From positions 1 through 64,000 of the forward strand of contig SPIB01000004.1 in NCBI GenBank assembly GCA_004535785.1: a stretch of 64,000 nt of DNA. The letters are read 5' to 3'. Under the pieces are notes generated by a model. It did no database searches. It had not been told where the DNA came from and saw only the letters and a list, made by a program, of their open reading frames with translations. This DNA comes from Gammaproteobacteria bacterium LSUCC0112. Its GTDB lineage: Bacteria; Pseudomonadota; Gammaproteobacteria; Pseudomonadales; Pseudohongiellaceae. Position numbers and translations under genes: made by a program. Positions 17,517-24,955 of the stretch are shown one piece after another (position 1 is the first letter of the stretch; the number at the start of each line of letters is the position of its first letter).

Positions 17517-18095
17517 ATGACACCAGTGCACATCGCCGGGAAATCTCCAAACCATATCTATCAGGGATTTACCTTGTTGGAACTGATGTTGACGCTGGCG
17601 ATTATAGCAGTGCTTGCTCGACTCGCGTTGCCAGCCATGGAATTCTCCCAGCGCAACGAGGCAAACCGGGTGTTTACACAACTGACGTCGCTGTTGTCGA
17701 ATGCGCGTGCGACATCCATTGCCTCGCACGTCGTGACAGTAATTTGCCCCAGCCTTGATGGTTTGAAGTGTGACAGCAACTGGACGGGGGGAGCAATTTC
17801 GTTTGTTGACAGCAACCATGATCGTCAACGAAATGATGACGATCCACTGATCGACGTGCTGACATGGGCTCAGGGTGAGATTCACTCCGCAAATATACGA
17901 CATGGCACGCTGCGCTGGCGGGCGTTCGGAAATCGACAATCAATCAAAATAGATGCATTTGGGCAGTTGTCTGACCAGAATGGTTCATTCACCTGGTGCC
18001 CCGCTGCGCACGTATCGCTACCGCCACAACAAATGCTGATCAATTCAGCAGGCCGGGTACGTTATGCATCGGACAACACCGTTGAGTGTCCGTAA
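17517..18095 (+). CDS. FimT/FimU-like type IV minor pilin (GspH family)
   Basis: This 192-residue protein is a type IV pilin-like subunit. Its N-terminus has a short leader ending in Gly17, then FTLLELMLTLAIIAVL, with Glu at position +5 of the mature protein (Glu22), so it is cleaved and N-methylated by PilD. The remaining domain matches GspH/FimT proteins, with two Cys pairs possible (Cys in VICPSLDGLKC and WCP...VECP). Such subunits prime pilus assembly; FimT homologues bind DNA for uptake. It is on the plus strand and its stop lies 3 bp from the stop of pilX, facing the other minor pilins rather than preceding them. FimT and FimU cannot be told apart from sequence alone. Confidence 0.82.
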   Translation: MTPVHIAGKSPNHIYQGFTLLELMLTLAIIAVLARLALPAMEFSQRNEANRVFTQLTSLLSNARATSIASHVVTVICPSLDGLKCDSNWTGGAISFVDSNHDRQRNDDDPLIDVLTWAQGEIHSANIRHGTLRWRAFGNRQSIKIDAFGQLSDQNGSFTWCPAAHVSLPPQQMLINSAGRVRYASDNTVECP

Positions 18096-18098
18096 CGG

Positions 18099-18605
18099 TC
18101 AATCCTGTTGATGCGGATCTCGCCGCCAACCCCTGCGTGTAGCTAGAAATTGTGCTTGCTCACACAGCTGCGACGTTTCGCAACAAACCCACCAATCAAC
18201 CCCGGGACGCAACATACTTGAGCTTGGTTGTGAATCAGGATTTGAGATGGCAGAAAACAGGACGCCGCACTGAACATGAGTGAATTCGGTTTGAGCCCAC
18301 TGCGCAGAGAATGCCACAACGGGGCGCCCGGCACTGTCCGCAACCCGTTCGGCAGACCAGAATTTCGCCGTTGCTGCAAGGCCTGTGCTCTCCAGTTGCC
18401 ACCAGACGTATTGTTCTGTTTCAAGCAACTGATTTTCCGCCTCGATAAACGCTGTATTGTGTCTGGCATAGGCAAACACCATTTTCTGCCCGATCAGGGA
18501 CACCTCAACAGCCGTCAATGCTGTTATCGAAAGTGCAGCGAGAAACACCATACATACCAACAGGATAGAACCGCCATCACGTTGCACCGAATGAGAATCA
18601 GACAA
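18099..18605 (-). CDS. pilX: PilX-like minor pilin protein
   Basis: The 168-residue product starts with a polar stretch, then GGSILLVCMVFLAALS, a hydrophobic N-terminal helix like that of PilX, which lacks the Glu5 found in other pilins. It is third in the pilV-pilW-pilX series, 8 bp after pilW, the same order as in pseudomonads, and that context carries most of the weight. Four cysteines fall in the last 60 residues (including VCCETSQLC). In the usual cluster pilY1 follows pilX; here the next gene is the oppositely oriented FimT-like pilin. Confidence 0.7.
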   Translation of the reverse strand: MSDSHSVQRDGGSILLVCMVFLAALSITALTAVEVSLIGQKMVFAYARHNTAFIEAENQLLETEQYVWWQLESTGLAATAKFWSAERVADSAGRPVVAFSAQWAQTEFTHVQCGVLFSAISNPDSQPSSSMLRPGVDWWVCCETSQLCEQAQFLATRRGWRRDPHQQD

Positions 18606-18613
18606 AATTCACC

Positions 18614-19339
18614 TCAATGAGACCACTGACGCGGCGCAATGGTGAATGAAAATGTGTCGTGTGTAGCATGAGCTGATGCGCCAGCCACAAGACTGACGTG
18701 AAAGTGAGCGGCAGCAATACTCCACCAGTTATCAATGGAATCCGGGCTCAAACCGGTGACATAAACCCGGGACTGCTGATTTTCATCATAAACGGTTTGT
18801 GTGAACACAGGCGTCAAGCTGGCAACCCCTTCGACCATCTCCTCGGACGCTGAAAATCTGCCGTCAGTGAATTGCCTGCGGCGGAATAACGACGGCGGAT
18901 TGTTGTTATTCCCTCCCCGAAAGGCAATAAACCAGAGATCAGCAATGACACCCGGGCAGCACACCTGCTTGACCCAAAGCAGATAGGAATCACGCAGCAC
19001 AATCGGAGAAACGACAGGTCCTGATGCGCCTTGTTTCCAACTTTGCATGGGCGGATAGCAGGTTTCATTCAGAAAAATCCCTGCACACACTTGCCCGGTC
19101 ATGTCGGATTTGACCTCAACCAGCCGGGTATGCAGGGCGTCCCGAACACTGTGACTGAGTAAATGTCTCACTGATGCAGCGTTTGCCAGCTGCCGACTCA
19201 AACGCTGATGCTCCAGCGCGATTGCATTGCTGACATTGAACATGTGCAACATCAGCAATAACAACCCTGATGCAATACCGCTGCTTATCAATAATTCCAA
19301 CAGCGACAAACCCGATTGAAGATTGCGACTTGTTGTCAT
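18614..19339 (-). CDS. pilW: PilW-like minor pilin
   Basis: PilW is a minor pilin of the priming complex at the pilus tip. The 241-residue protein has a 10-residue leader ending in Gly10, then LSLLELLISSGIASGLLLL with Glu at +5 (Glu15). The size and the long variable C-terminal domain fit PilW. Its ATG overlaps the pilV stop by 4 bp (ATGA), and pilX follows after 8 bp, so the three are one translationally linked unit. Confidence 0.82.
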   Translation of the reverse strand: MTTSRNLQSGLSLLELLISSGIASGLLLLMLHMFNVSNAIALEHQRLSRQLANAASVRHLLSHSVRDALHTRLVEVKSDMTGQVCAGIFLNETCYPPMQSWKQGASGPVVSPIVLRDSYLLWVKQVCCPGVIADLWFIAFRGGNNNNPPSLFRRRQFTDGRFSASEEMVEGVASLTPVFTQTVYDENQQSRVYVTGLSPDSIDNWWSIAAAHFHVSLVAGASAHATHDTFSFTIAPRQWSH

Positions 19340-19821
19340 AAAACGATGCGCCCTATGATCATTTCGCCGGCATCAGAAAACCAGCTTATCGACACCTGCC
19401 AACTCACTTTGTTTTGCGCTGACGCCCGATAGATTGCCACATCGGCATCGGGGAGCAGCGCTGCCGTGCTGTGATTCCAATCAAGGACTAGCTGTTGCGC
19501 AAATTGCTCGCGGGTACAGTGTATTCCTGAGCGACAGATTGCTGCCTGAAATGGTGAACTATTCAGAAAGGCGTTATCGAGGTGTCGGAATGCTTCTGAA
19601 TCACTGCGTACTCGCTCAGCTAAGTCCATCAACTGCCATGACGCTGTCTGACGCTGCAACGATGCGTGCGCCAACACCAGGCTGTAACTCTGCAGCTTGA
19701 GCATACCCATGACACCAATCCCAAGAATCAGGGCCGTCACAAGCACCTCAATCAAGCTTATCCCCTGTTGTTGCCGCCACAACCCGCAGCGCGTTAAGTC
19801 AGGCAAAATCCCTTTGCACAT
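19336..19821 (-). CDS. pilV: PilV-like minor pilin
   Basis: PilV is a tip-associated minor pilin. The 161-residue protein has a 20-residue leader with QQQG immediately before the processing site, then ISLIEVLVTALILGIGVMG with Glu at +5 (Glu25); the GVMGMLKLQ continuation is typical of PilV. It is the first gene of pilV-pilW-pilX. No gspH-like gene precedes it in the same direction. A divergent TSUP permease gene lies upstream. Confidence 0.83.
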   Translation of the reverse strand: MCKGILPDLTRCGLWRQQQGISLIEVLVTALILGIGVMGMLKLQSYSLVLAHASLQRQTASWQLMDLAERVRSDSEAFRHLDNAFLNSSPFQAAICRSGIHCTREQFAQQLVLDWNHSTAALLPDADVAIYRASAQNKVSWQVSISWFSDAGEMIIGRIVL

Positions 19822-19875
19822 TTCTCACCTCCCGATCCACATCCTCAAGAAGTATAGTCAGCTGGAAACCCTGTT

Positions 19876-19905
19876 TTGCAATTTTGCTCGCAAGTTACCT
19901 ATAAT
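19876..19905 (+). promoter_or_regulatory. Sigma-70 promoter of the TSUP permease gene
   Basis: -35 TTGCAA (19876-19881) and a perfect -10 TATAAT (19900-19905) are 18 bp apart. The discriminator CCGCGCCC is GC-rich. It lies about 45 bp before the chosen start codon. Confidence 0.65.
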
Positions 19906-19950
19906 CCGCGCCCTCAAAGCACTTGCGCTCAGCAGACAGGTCGGTCAGGC

Positions 19951-20709
19951 ATGGAATACGATATCGTTTTGCTGGGTGCACTGGTGCTGATGGGCATGAT
20001 CGCGGGCTGGATCAACACACTTGCAGGTGGTGGCTCAAATCTTACCCTGCCGATGCTGATGGTGCTGGGTCTGCCGGCAGATGCGGCCAATGGCACCAAT
20101 CGTATTGGCGTCTTGCTGCAAGCCGTTGTTGCAGTGCGCGGTTTCCACCATTACGGACGATTGGATACACCATCTATCCTGCCCATTCTGGTTCCCAATC
20201 TCATTGGCGGTGTTATTGGCGCACTGGCTGCTGCGCTGACACCGGATGTTGCATTAAAGCCCCTGCTGCTGGGCACTGTACTGACCATGTCAGCCATCAT
20301 TCTCATCAAACCTGGTTTTCTGGCGCCCGAACCCGGCACACCCGTGCAGTCCGTCAAACAGAACCGGGGCGCCTGGTGGGGTCTGGTGCTGGCGGGTATC
20401 TACGGTGGTTTTGTCCAGGCGGGTGTCGGCTTTATCTTGCTTGCTGCGCTGGCTGGTGGCTTGCGTTATGACCTGGTGAGGGCAAATGCCCTGAAGATGG
20501 TTTGCACACTCTCATTCACCACAGTCTCACTGGGTATTTTTATCTGGTTTGACCAAGTGAAATGGATTCCGGGGTTAATTCTGGCGCTTGGCACCATGTT
20601 GGGCAGTTATTTCAGTGTCCGGTTTGCCATCAACGCCAGTCAAAACACCATCAAGTGGTTTTTGTTTGCGATGACATTGGCATCGTGTCTTGCTGCGATA
20701 TTTTTCTAG
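19951..20709 (+). CDS. TSUP-family (TauE/SafE) sulfite/organosulfonate exporter-like permease
   Basis: This 252-residue inner-membrane protein has about eight hydrophobic segments and the TauE/SafE signature regions: an early AGWINTLAGGGSNLTLP loop and, in the second half, GIYGGFVQAGVGF. Family members move small sulfur or carboxylate anions, but the substrate cannot be read from sequence. I start at ATG 19951, as MEYDIVLLGALVL leads straight into the first membrane segment; the open frame continues 25 codons upstream through the promoter. Its stop codon shares four bases (CTAG) with the stop of the converging sensor kinase gene. Confidence 0.82.
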   Translation: MEYDIVLLGALVLMGMIAGWINTLAGGGSNLTLPMLMVLGLPADAANGTNRIGVLLQAVVAVRGFHHYGRLDTPSILPILVPNLIGGVIGALAAALTPDVALKPLLLGTVLTMSAIILIKPGFLAPEPGTPVQSVKQNRGAWWGLVLAGIYGGFVQAGVGFILLAALAGGLRYDLVRANALKMVCTLSFTTVSLGIFIWFDQVKWIPGLILALGTMLGSYFSVRFAINASQNTIKWFLFAMTLASCLAAIFF

Positions 20710-22130
20710 GCCTGAACTCTGATGTTATTCAGCTGCACTGAAATGGCTGCCCCGCCCAATTTTTCACTGCGGCCCACGCTGATTTTGCCGCCATAACTCT
20801 GCACAATATCCGCGACCACCGCCAAGCCAATACCCTGTCCCTGCGCCAGTGTGTCGAGTCTCACACCACGTTGAAGGATACGGTCGCTGTCTTCCGGGTT
20901 GATGCCAGCTCCGTTGTCTTCTATCAGCAGCTCCAGTCGCGGCGGATTGTCGCCGATCAAATGCCCCTTCACATGAATCTTTCCATGGCCATATTTACAG
21001 GCGTTGTCGAGCAAATTGCCCAAGAGTTCCATCAAGTCACGCTCATCGCCCAAAAACAAAAGGCGCGAATCAATGAGTTGGATGATCTCAACCGACTTAC
21101 CCACATACACCTTCTCAAGAGCACGGCATAAACTGGCTGCGCTGTCCCTTATGTTGACCTGGCTTGCGAGACTGCCGACACTGCCCGAACGGACGGCTCT
21201 CTGCAGCTGATAGGTAATGATCTGATTCATTCTGTCGAGCTGTTCCTGCACCATGGCCAGACGCTCAATGCGTTGTTCATGAGGCAAGGCCGGTTCTGTA
21301 CTTGCCGACACCTCACCTTGAATCACTGCCAGAGGTGTTTTTAAACTGTGTGCAAGATCCCCGAGTGTGATGCGATACCGCGTTTGCTGCTTTCGTTCAG
21401 ACTGGATCAGCAGGTTGAGGTTTTGGGTGACGGAACTCAGTTCTGAGGGGTAGTGATTTCCGAGTGATTCAGCAAGCCCGTTCTCAATCTGCTTTAAGTC
21501 ACGGGCAAGACGGCGTAAGGGCGATAACCCCCAACGCAACAACAACAGCTGAAAAACCAATAATAAAACGGCCAACGCACCAAACCAGGAAAACAGACTG
21601 GTACGAAATTCTGCGACTTCGGCCCAATAACCATCGGCTGATTCAAGTACACGAAAAATGATTGCCTGAGGTCTGTTTTCCCAGGTCACCGCATAACTGA
21701 TTTCAAAAAAGTCGAATGGGCCATCGACGGAAGAAATCCGGCCAAATCGGGTCTCACCACGGTTGAGATCAGCGGCGGAACTGTCCGACAGCACGTTGTC
21801 TGGCAACACAAACTCAAGGGCTGACTGTGTGCGTAACAGCTCTCCCTGCCCCGGACTGCTGATGAGCCCATACAGGCCGCTGTTAAGCTGACTAAATCGG
21901 GGTTCACGCAAATTTTCGCTGACATAAAATTGACCGGCATTTTCATCAACAGCGGCCAACAGCACATAAAGCTGCGTCTGCAATTGTCCGGCAACACCCG
22001 TCTCCAGACTGTTACGAAAGGCCCTGTCCAGCACAAAACCTGTCAGCCCCAGAAATACCGTCAATAACAGCGTCACTGCCAACAGCAGACGGGTTTGCAG
22101 GGAGTATCCGGCACCGTGCCCGGTCGACAT
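20706..22130 (-). CDS. Sensor histidine kinase, PhoQ-like
   Basis: This 474-residue inner-membrane kinase has a first membrane helix at about residues 13-35, a periplasmic domain of about 130 residues, a second helix near 180-200, a HAMP-like linker, the H-box LGDLAHSLKTPLAV and a HATPase domain with GNLLDNACKYG and GQGIGLAVV. LxHSLKTPLAV is the PhoQ-type H-box. ATG 22130 lies one base after the response regulator stop; the longer open frame would overlap that gene. It is the last gene of a PepSY-regulator-kinase operon, a layout shared with the calcium-responsive CarSR system of P. aeruginosa. The signal sensed is unknown. Confidence 0.88.
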   Translation of the reverse strand: MSTGHGAGYSLQTRLLLAVTLLLTVFLGLTGFVLDRAFRNSLETGVAGQLQTQLYVLLAAVDENAGQFYVSENLREPRFSQLNSGLYGLISSPGQGELLRTQSALEFVLPDNVLSDSSAADLNRGETRFGRISSVDGPFDFFEISYAVTWENRPQAIIFRVLESADGYWAEVAEFRTSLFSWFGALAVLLLVFQLLLLRWGLSPLRRLARDLKQIENGLAESLGNHYPSELSSVTQNLNLLIQSERKQQTRYRITLGDLAHSLKTPLAVIQGEVSASTEPALPHEQRIERLAMVQEQLDRMNQIITYQLQRAVRSGSVGSLASQVNIRDSAASLCRALEKVYVGKSVEIIQLIDSRLLFLGDERDLMELLGNLLDNACKYGHGKIHVKGHLIGDNPPRLELLIEDNGAGINPEDSDRILQRGVRLDTLAQGQGIGLAVVADIVQSYGGKISVGRSEKLGGAAISVQLNNIRVQA

Positions 22131-22131
22131 A

Positions 22132-22806
22132 TCAGTCCATGATTCGCAGCCGGTATCCCTGGCCACGAACAGTATCAATGGGTTGCAACGATTGATCCGG
22201 ATCCAGCTTCTGACGGAGGCGACGGATAAACACCTCCAGCACATTGCTGTCTCTGTCGTAGTCTTGTGCGTAAAGATGGTCAGTCAGTTCGGCTTTGGAA
22301 ACAACCTGATCAATATGCAACATCAGGTACTCCAGCGTCTTGTACTCATACGCCGTCAACTCGACCGGATTGCCACTGACCGTGACTCGTTTACTGCTGG
22401 TATCCAGACAGATTGGACCCGCAGCAATGACCGGGCTGGCAAAACCTGCTGCCCGACGTAACAAGGCATTTAGACGCGCTTGAATTTCTTCAATTCTGAA
22501 AGGCTTGACCACGTAGTCATCGGCACCAGCGTCCAGTCCCGCAACCTTATCTTGCCAGTCGCCCCGTGCCGTTAAAATCAGTACAGGATACTTTCGGCCA
22601 GCTTCTCTGAGTTTGCGTATGACACTGATACCATCCAGCAACGGCAGCCCCAGATCAATAATAGCTGCGTCGTAATCATATTCTAGGGCATGAAACAGTC
22701 CGGCTTTGCCATCAGATGCGTCGTCCACAACAAACCCTGCGCGCTGCAAACCCATCACCAGCTGTTGCCGCAGCAGACTCTCGTCCTCTACCACCAATAA
22801 GCGCAT
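22132..22806 (-). CDS. OmpR-family response regulator, PhoP-like
   Basis: The 224-residue regulator has a receiver domain with acidic pocket Glu7-Asp8, phosphoacceptor Asp51 in IIDLGLP, Thr in LTARG and Lys in VKPF, followed by a winged-helix DNA-binding domain (about residues 128-222, with ELTAYEYKTLEYL). DWQDKVAGLDAGADDYV resembles E. coli PhoP. It lies 3 bp after the PepSY gene and one base before the kinase, so all three should be made from one transcript. Target genes are not visible in the window. Confidence 0.93.
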   Translation of the reverse strand: MRLLVVEDESLLRQQLVMGLQRAGFVVDDASDGKAGLFHALEYDYDAAIIDLGLPLLDGISVIRKLREAGRKYPVLILTARGDWQDKVAGLDAGADDYVVKPFRIEEIQARLNALLRRAAGFASPVIAAGPICLDTSSKRVTVSGNPVELTAYEYKTLEYLMLHIDQVVSKAELTDHLYAQDYDRDSNVLEVFIRRLRQKLDPDQSLQPIDTVRGQGYRLRIMD

Positions 22807-22809
22807 ATC

Positions 22810-23145
22810 TTACTCCCGGCTGACCGCCCCTGTGGCCTGATCAACATACACTGTATAAATATTGCCCTCATTGTCGATACGGACTCTGAACCGTACCCGG
22901 TCGCCCTGTCGGACTTCATTGATACTGATAATGTTGCCGGGGAAGCGGGATCTTACGATTTCCAGAGCCTGTCTCTCACTCACGGCCCGAGTCTGCTGAT
23001 TACTTCCGTCGGCATTTTCCTGCTGTTGGGCTGATACCGTATGGCTCCCCAATGGACCGAGGATAACTGCAGCAATCAGCAGAACTCTCTGCAGTGCTCC
23101 CCGAATCGATTTGTACACAGTTGATGTTGAGCCTGACGGTTTCAT
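22810..23145 (-). CDS. Exported PepSY-domain protein
   Basis: This 111-residue protein has a signal peptide ending near HTVSAQ and a single PepSY domain (about residues 45-110), with the usual pattern ERQALEIVRSRFPG...VRFRVRIDNEGNIYTVYVDQATG. PepSY proteins are thought to inhibit peptidases or modulate sensors in the periplasm, and genes of this kind commonly precede PhoPQ/CarSR-type systems. The start at 23145 has GGAGAG 5 bp upstream; the open frame runs 11 codons further. A role in tuning the adjacent kinase is inference. Confidence 0.82.
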   Translation of the reverse strand: MKPSGSTSTVYKSIRGALQRVLLIAAVILGPLGSHTVSAQQQENADGSNQQTRAVSERQALEIVRSRFPGNIISINEVRQGDRVRFRVRIDNEGNIYTVYVDQATGAVSRE

Positions 23146-23174
23146 AACTCTCCATGATATTGGGGCACCCGAAC

Positions 23175-23735
23175 TCAAAGCACCGGATCGTGACTGACAC
23201 GCAGTCGAATCTGCTCACCGGGGTCTTGCTCAGTGCGGACGGTAAACTCTTCCCCGTTATACAGATAACGCACCTGATAACCCATCAAACGCTCTTCATC
23301 ACGGTATTCTGTGACAGTTTCGCAGTGTTGAACGGTCTGGTAACGCGCTGTCCGGGTCTGGGAATCAGACCGAACTATATCACGACCGACCGAGTGCCCC
23401 AACATCGCTCCCACAACTGTGCCGACGCGCTGACTGGATTTATTATTGCCCACGGCATTACCTATCGCACCACCAATGATTGTGCTGATCAAGACAGGCG
23501 TCTGACTGCCACGGTGACGTGACTCCCGTACTTGCACTTCTTCTTCCCAGCATTCATCTCGCGGCGCAGCGACCGTCACTGACTGATAAATTGCTCGCGA
23601 CTCAAGCACTTGTGCATAAACATATTGCGACTGAGCAAAGACGGGCAACGCCAACATCGCCCCGCCGATACCCAGCAAAACAGCCGTGCGTTTGACCGCT
23701 GCTCTGACGCGTGTAGATTCTTTTGAGTTTTTCAT
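23175..23735 (-). CDS. Exported glycine-zipper protein (17-kDa surface antigen-like)
   Basis: This 186-residue protein has a signal peptide (about residues 1-35, ending ALPVFAQ) and a glycine-zipper segment IIGGAIGNAVGNN...GTVVGAMLGHSVGRD at about residues 85-115. The C-terminal part, with CETVTEYRDEERLMGYQVRYLYNGEEFTVRT, is typical of the rickettsial 17-kDa antigen/YmgG-like family. There is no lipobox cysteine. The function is unknown; such proteins sit in the envelope and often respond to envelope stress. It lies 29 bp before the PepSY gene and may be first in the same operon. Confidence 0.78.
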   Translation of the reverse strand: MKNSKESTRVRAAVKRTAVLLGIGGAMLALPVFAQSQYVYAQVLESRAIYQSVTVAAPRDECWEEEVQVRESRHRGSQTPVLISTIIGGAIGNAVGNNKSSQRVGTVVGAMLGHSVGRDIVRSDSQTRTARYQTVQHCETVTEYRDEERLMGYQVRYLYNGEEFTVRTEQDPGEQIRLRVSHDPVL

Positions 23736-23900
23736 GGATCACCCCTGTTTTCGGCTCTATTTTGAAAAAAGTCTTGTAATACGGCGAACACAGCAGAAGG
23801 TTAATGCAGGCAAGCTGAATCAAGACTGAACAAAAACGCAATTTTACCAATGACTTCCTGTGACTTGACGCTATTGCAAGGCAACTTGTCGTTGAGCTGA

Positions 23901-23928
23901 TTGATTTAGTATCAGATAGCGGTAAAAT
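23901..23928 (+). promoter_or_regulatory. Promoter of the membrane cold-shock protein gene
   Basis: -35 TTGATT (23901-23906) and -10 TAAAAT (23923-23928) are 16 bp apart. Transcription from here would give a 5'-UTR of about 65 nt before the ATG at 23999. Confidence 0.55.
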
Positions 23929-23998
23929 CCGACTGCCCTGGCAAAACAACAATTAAAATCATCTTCGTGATCAAGCACAAAGCTTCAAGAGATACTCA

Positions 23999-24481
23999 AT
24001 GTTCCGCAAAATAGTCAGCGCCGCTTTATTATCTACCGTCGTCTCTTTTCCCGTTATTTACGTTGTAATCCAGCTAATACCAGCCAGCTCTCTGGCAATC
24101 CAGATTATTGCCATGGCTGGTTTGGTCCTTGTTTTCAGCGGGTTCAGCGCTTGGATAACAATCAGAACATCCTATCTACGTTCAGCCGGGACGCAGGTAA
24201 AGGCTGCTTCATCGGCAAAGCGCGACGTCGCTCCCAAGGCATCCGTCCAGACTGCTGCCACGATCAGCGGAAAACGTGAAGCCGGGCAGGTCAAATGGTT
24301 TAATGCCAGCAAAGGGTTCGGTTTTATTACTCGAGACAGTGGAGAGGATATTTTTGTGCACTTCAGATCCATCCGTGGCGAAGGACACCGGGTGCTCAAA
24401 GATGGTCAACGCGTTGAATTTTCAGTCAGTGTTGGCGACAAAGGCCTTCAGGCTGATGATGTGATGGCAATATCGCGGTAA
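23999..24481 (+). CDS. Membrane-anchored cold-shock-domain protein
   Basis: The 160-residue protein has two hydrophobic helices (about residues 5-28 and 33-55), a basic Ala/Lys-rich linker, and a C-terminal cold-shock domain (about 93-160). The domain keeps RNP1 KGFGFI and RNP2 DIFVHF, so it should bind single-stranded RNA or DNA. This arrangement puts a CspA-like nucleic-acid-binding domain at the inner membrane, unlike the free 70-residue Csp proteins. The ATG is preceded by AGAGA. It converges on slyX. Function in membrane-proximal RNA handling is inference. Confidence 0.85.
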   Translation: MFRKIVSAALLSTVVSFPVIYVVIQLIPASSLAIQIIAMAGLVLVFSGFSAWITIRTSYLRSAGTQVKAASSAKRDVAPKASVQTAATISGKREAGQVKWFNASKGFGFITRDSGEDIFVHFRSIRGEGHRVLKDGQRVEFSVSVGDKGLQADDVMAISR

Positions 24482-24514
24482 GAAAAAAACAGTCACTGAG
24501 CAAGCGGTACGTCA

Positions 24515-24561
24515 GCGACCGCCATTGTACGTTAATCAAGAGTCAGTAATGTGGCGGTCGC
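24515..24561. terminator. Inverted repeat between the cold-shock gene and slyX
   Basis: The 10-bp arms GCGACCGCCA (24515-24524) and TGGCGGTCGC (24552-24561) are perfectly complementary around a 27-nt loop. The right arm is inside the last codons of slyX. It probably terminates one or both converging genes, although neither side has a strong U tract. Confidence 0.55.
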
Positions 24562-24773
24562 TCATCCACGGCAGCGGCCGTGGGGGTGCGCTCTGCCGCT
24601 GACTGAATGAGCTCTGTGAGTTTTTCGCGGTGCAGCTCAAGCTCTCTTTCCAGCACATCGATCTGACGTTGTTGCCGGGTCACAATATCATTCAAGAATT
24701 GGATATTGTCCTCCTGAAAGGCGAACCGGGACTGCAGATCAATCACCAGATCCTGTAATTGAGTATTTGTCAT
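24543..24773 (-). CDS. slyX: SlyX family protein
   Basis: The 76-residue protein matches the SlyX family: an almost continuous amphipathic coiled coil (LQDLVIDLQSRFAFQEDNIQFLN...) followed by a short polar tail ending PPHY, the usual family ending. The role of SlyX is not established. It is a single gene, divergent from the desaturase gene, and converging on the cold-shock gene. Confidence 0.88.
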   Translation of the reverse strand: MTNTQLQDLVIDLQSRFAFQEDNIQFLNDIVTRQQRQIDVLERELELHREKLTELIQSAAERTPTAAAVDERPPHY

Positions 24774-24955
24774 CGTTTGCGGCTCCTGCTGAATCGTGCT
24801 TTAAATCTTTTCTTGCCATGACCTGCATCATACCCCGCCCATAAGGGATGTTTCTAATCGGACAATACACATGTAATATTCCGCTTGTGCAATAAACGGG
24901 CAGCCACTGCTGTCTTATGCATGTATTCAAATTTTTTCAGGAATCGCCAATATTT

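Noticed and set aside
24515-24561. Phage or integron attachment site
   Set aside because: The 10-bp inverted repeat lies between converging genes with no recombinase nearby, so a terminator is the simpler reading.
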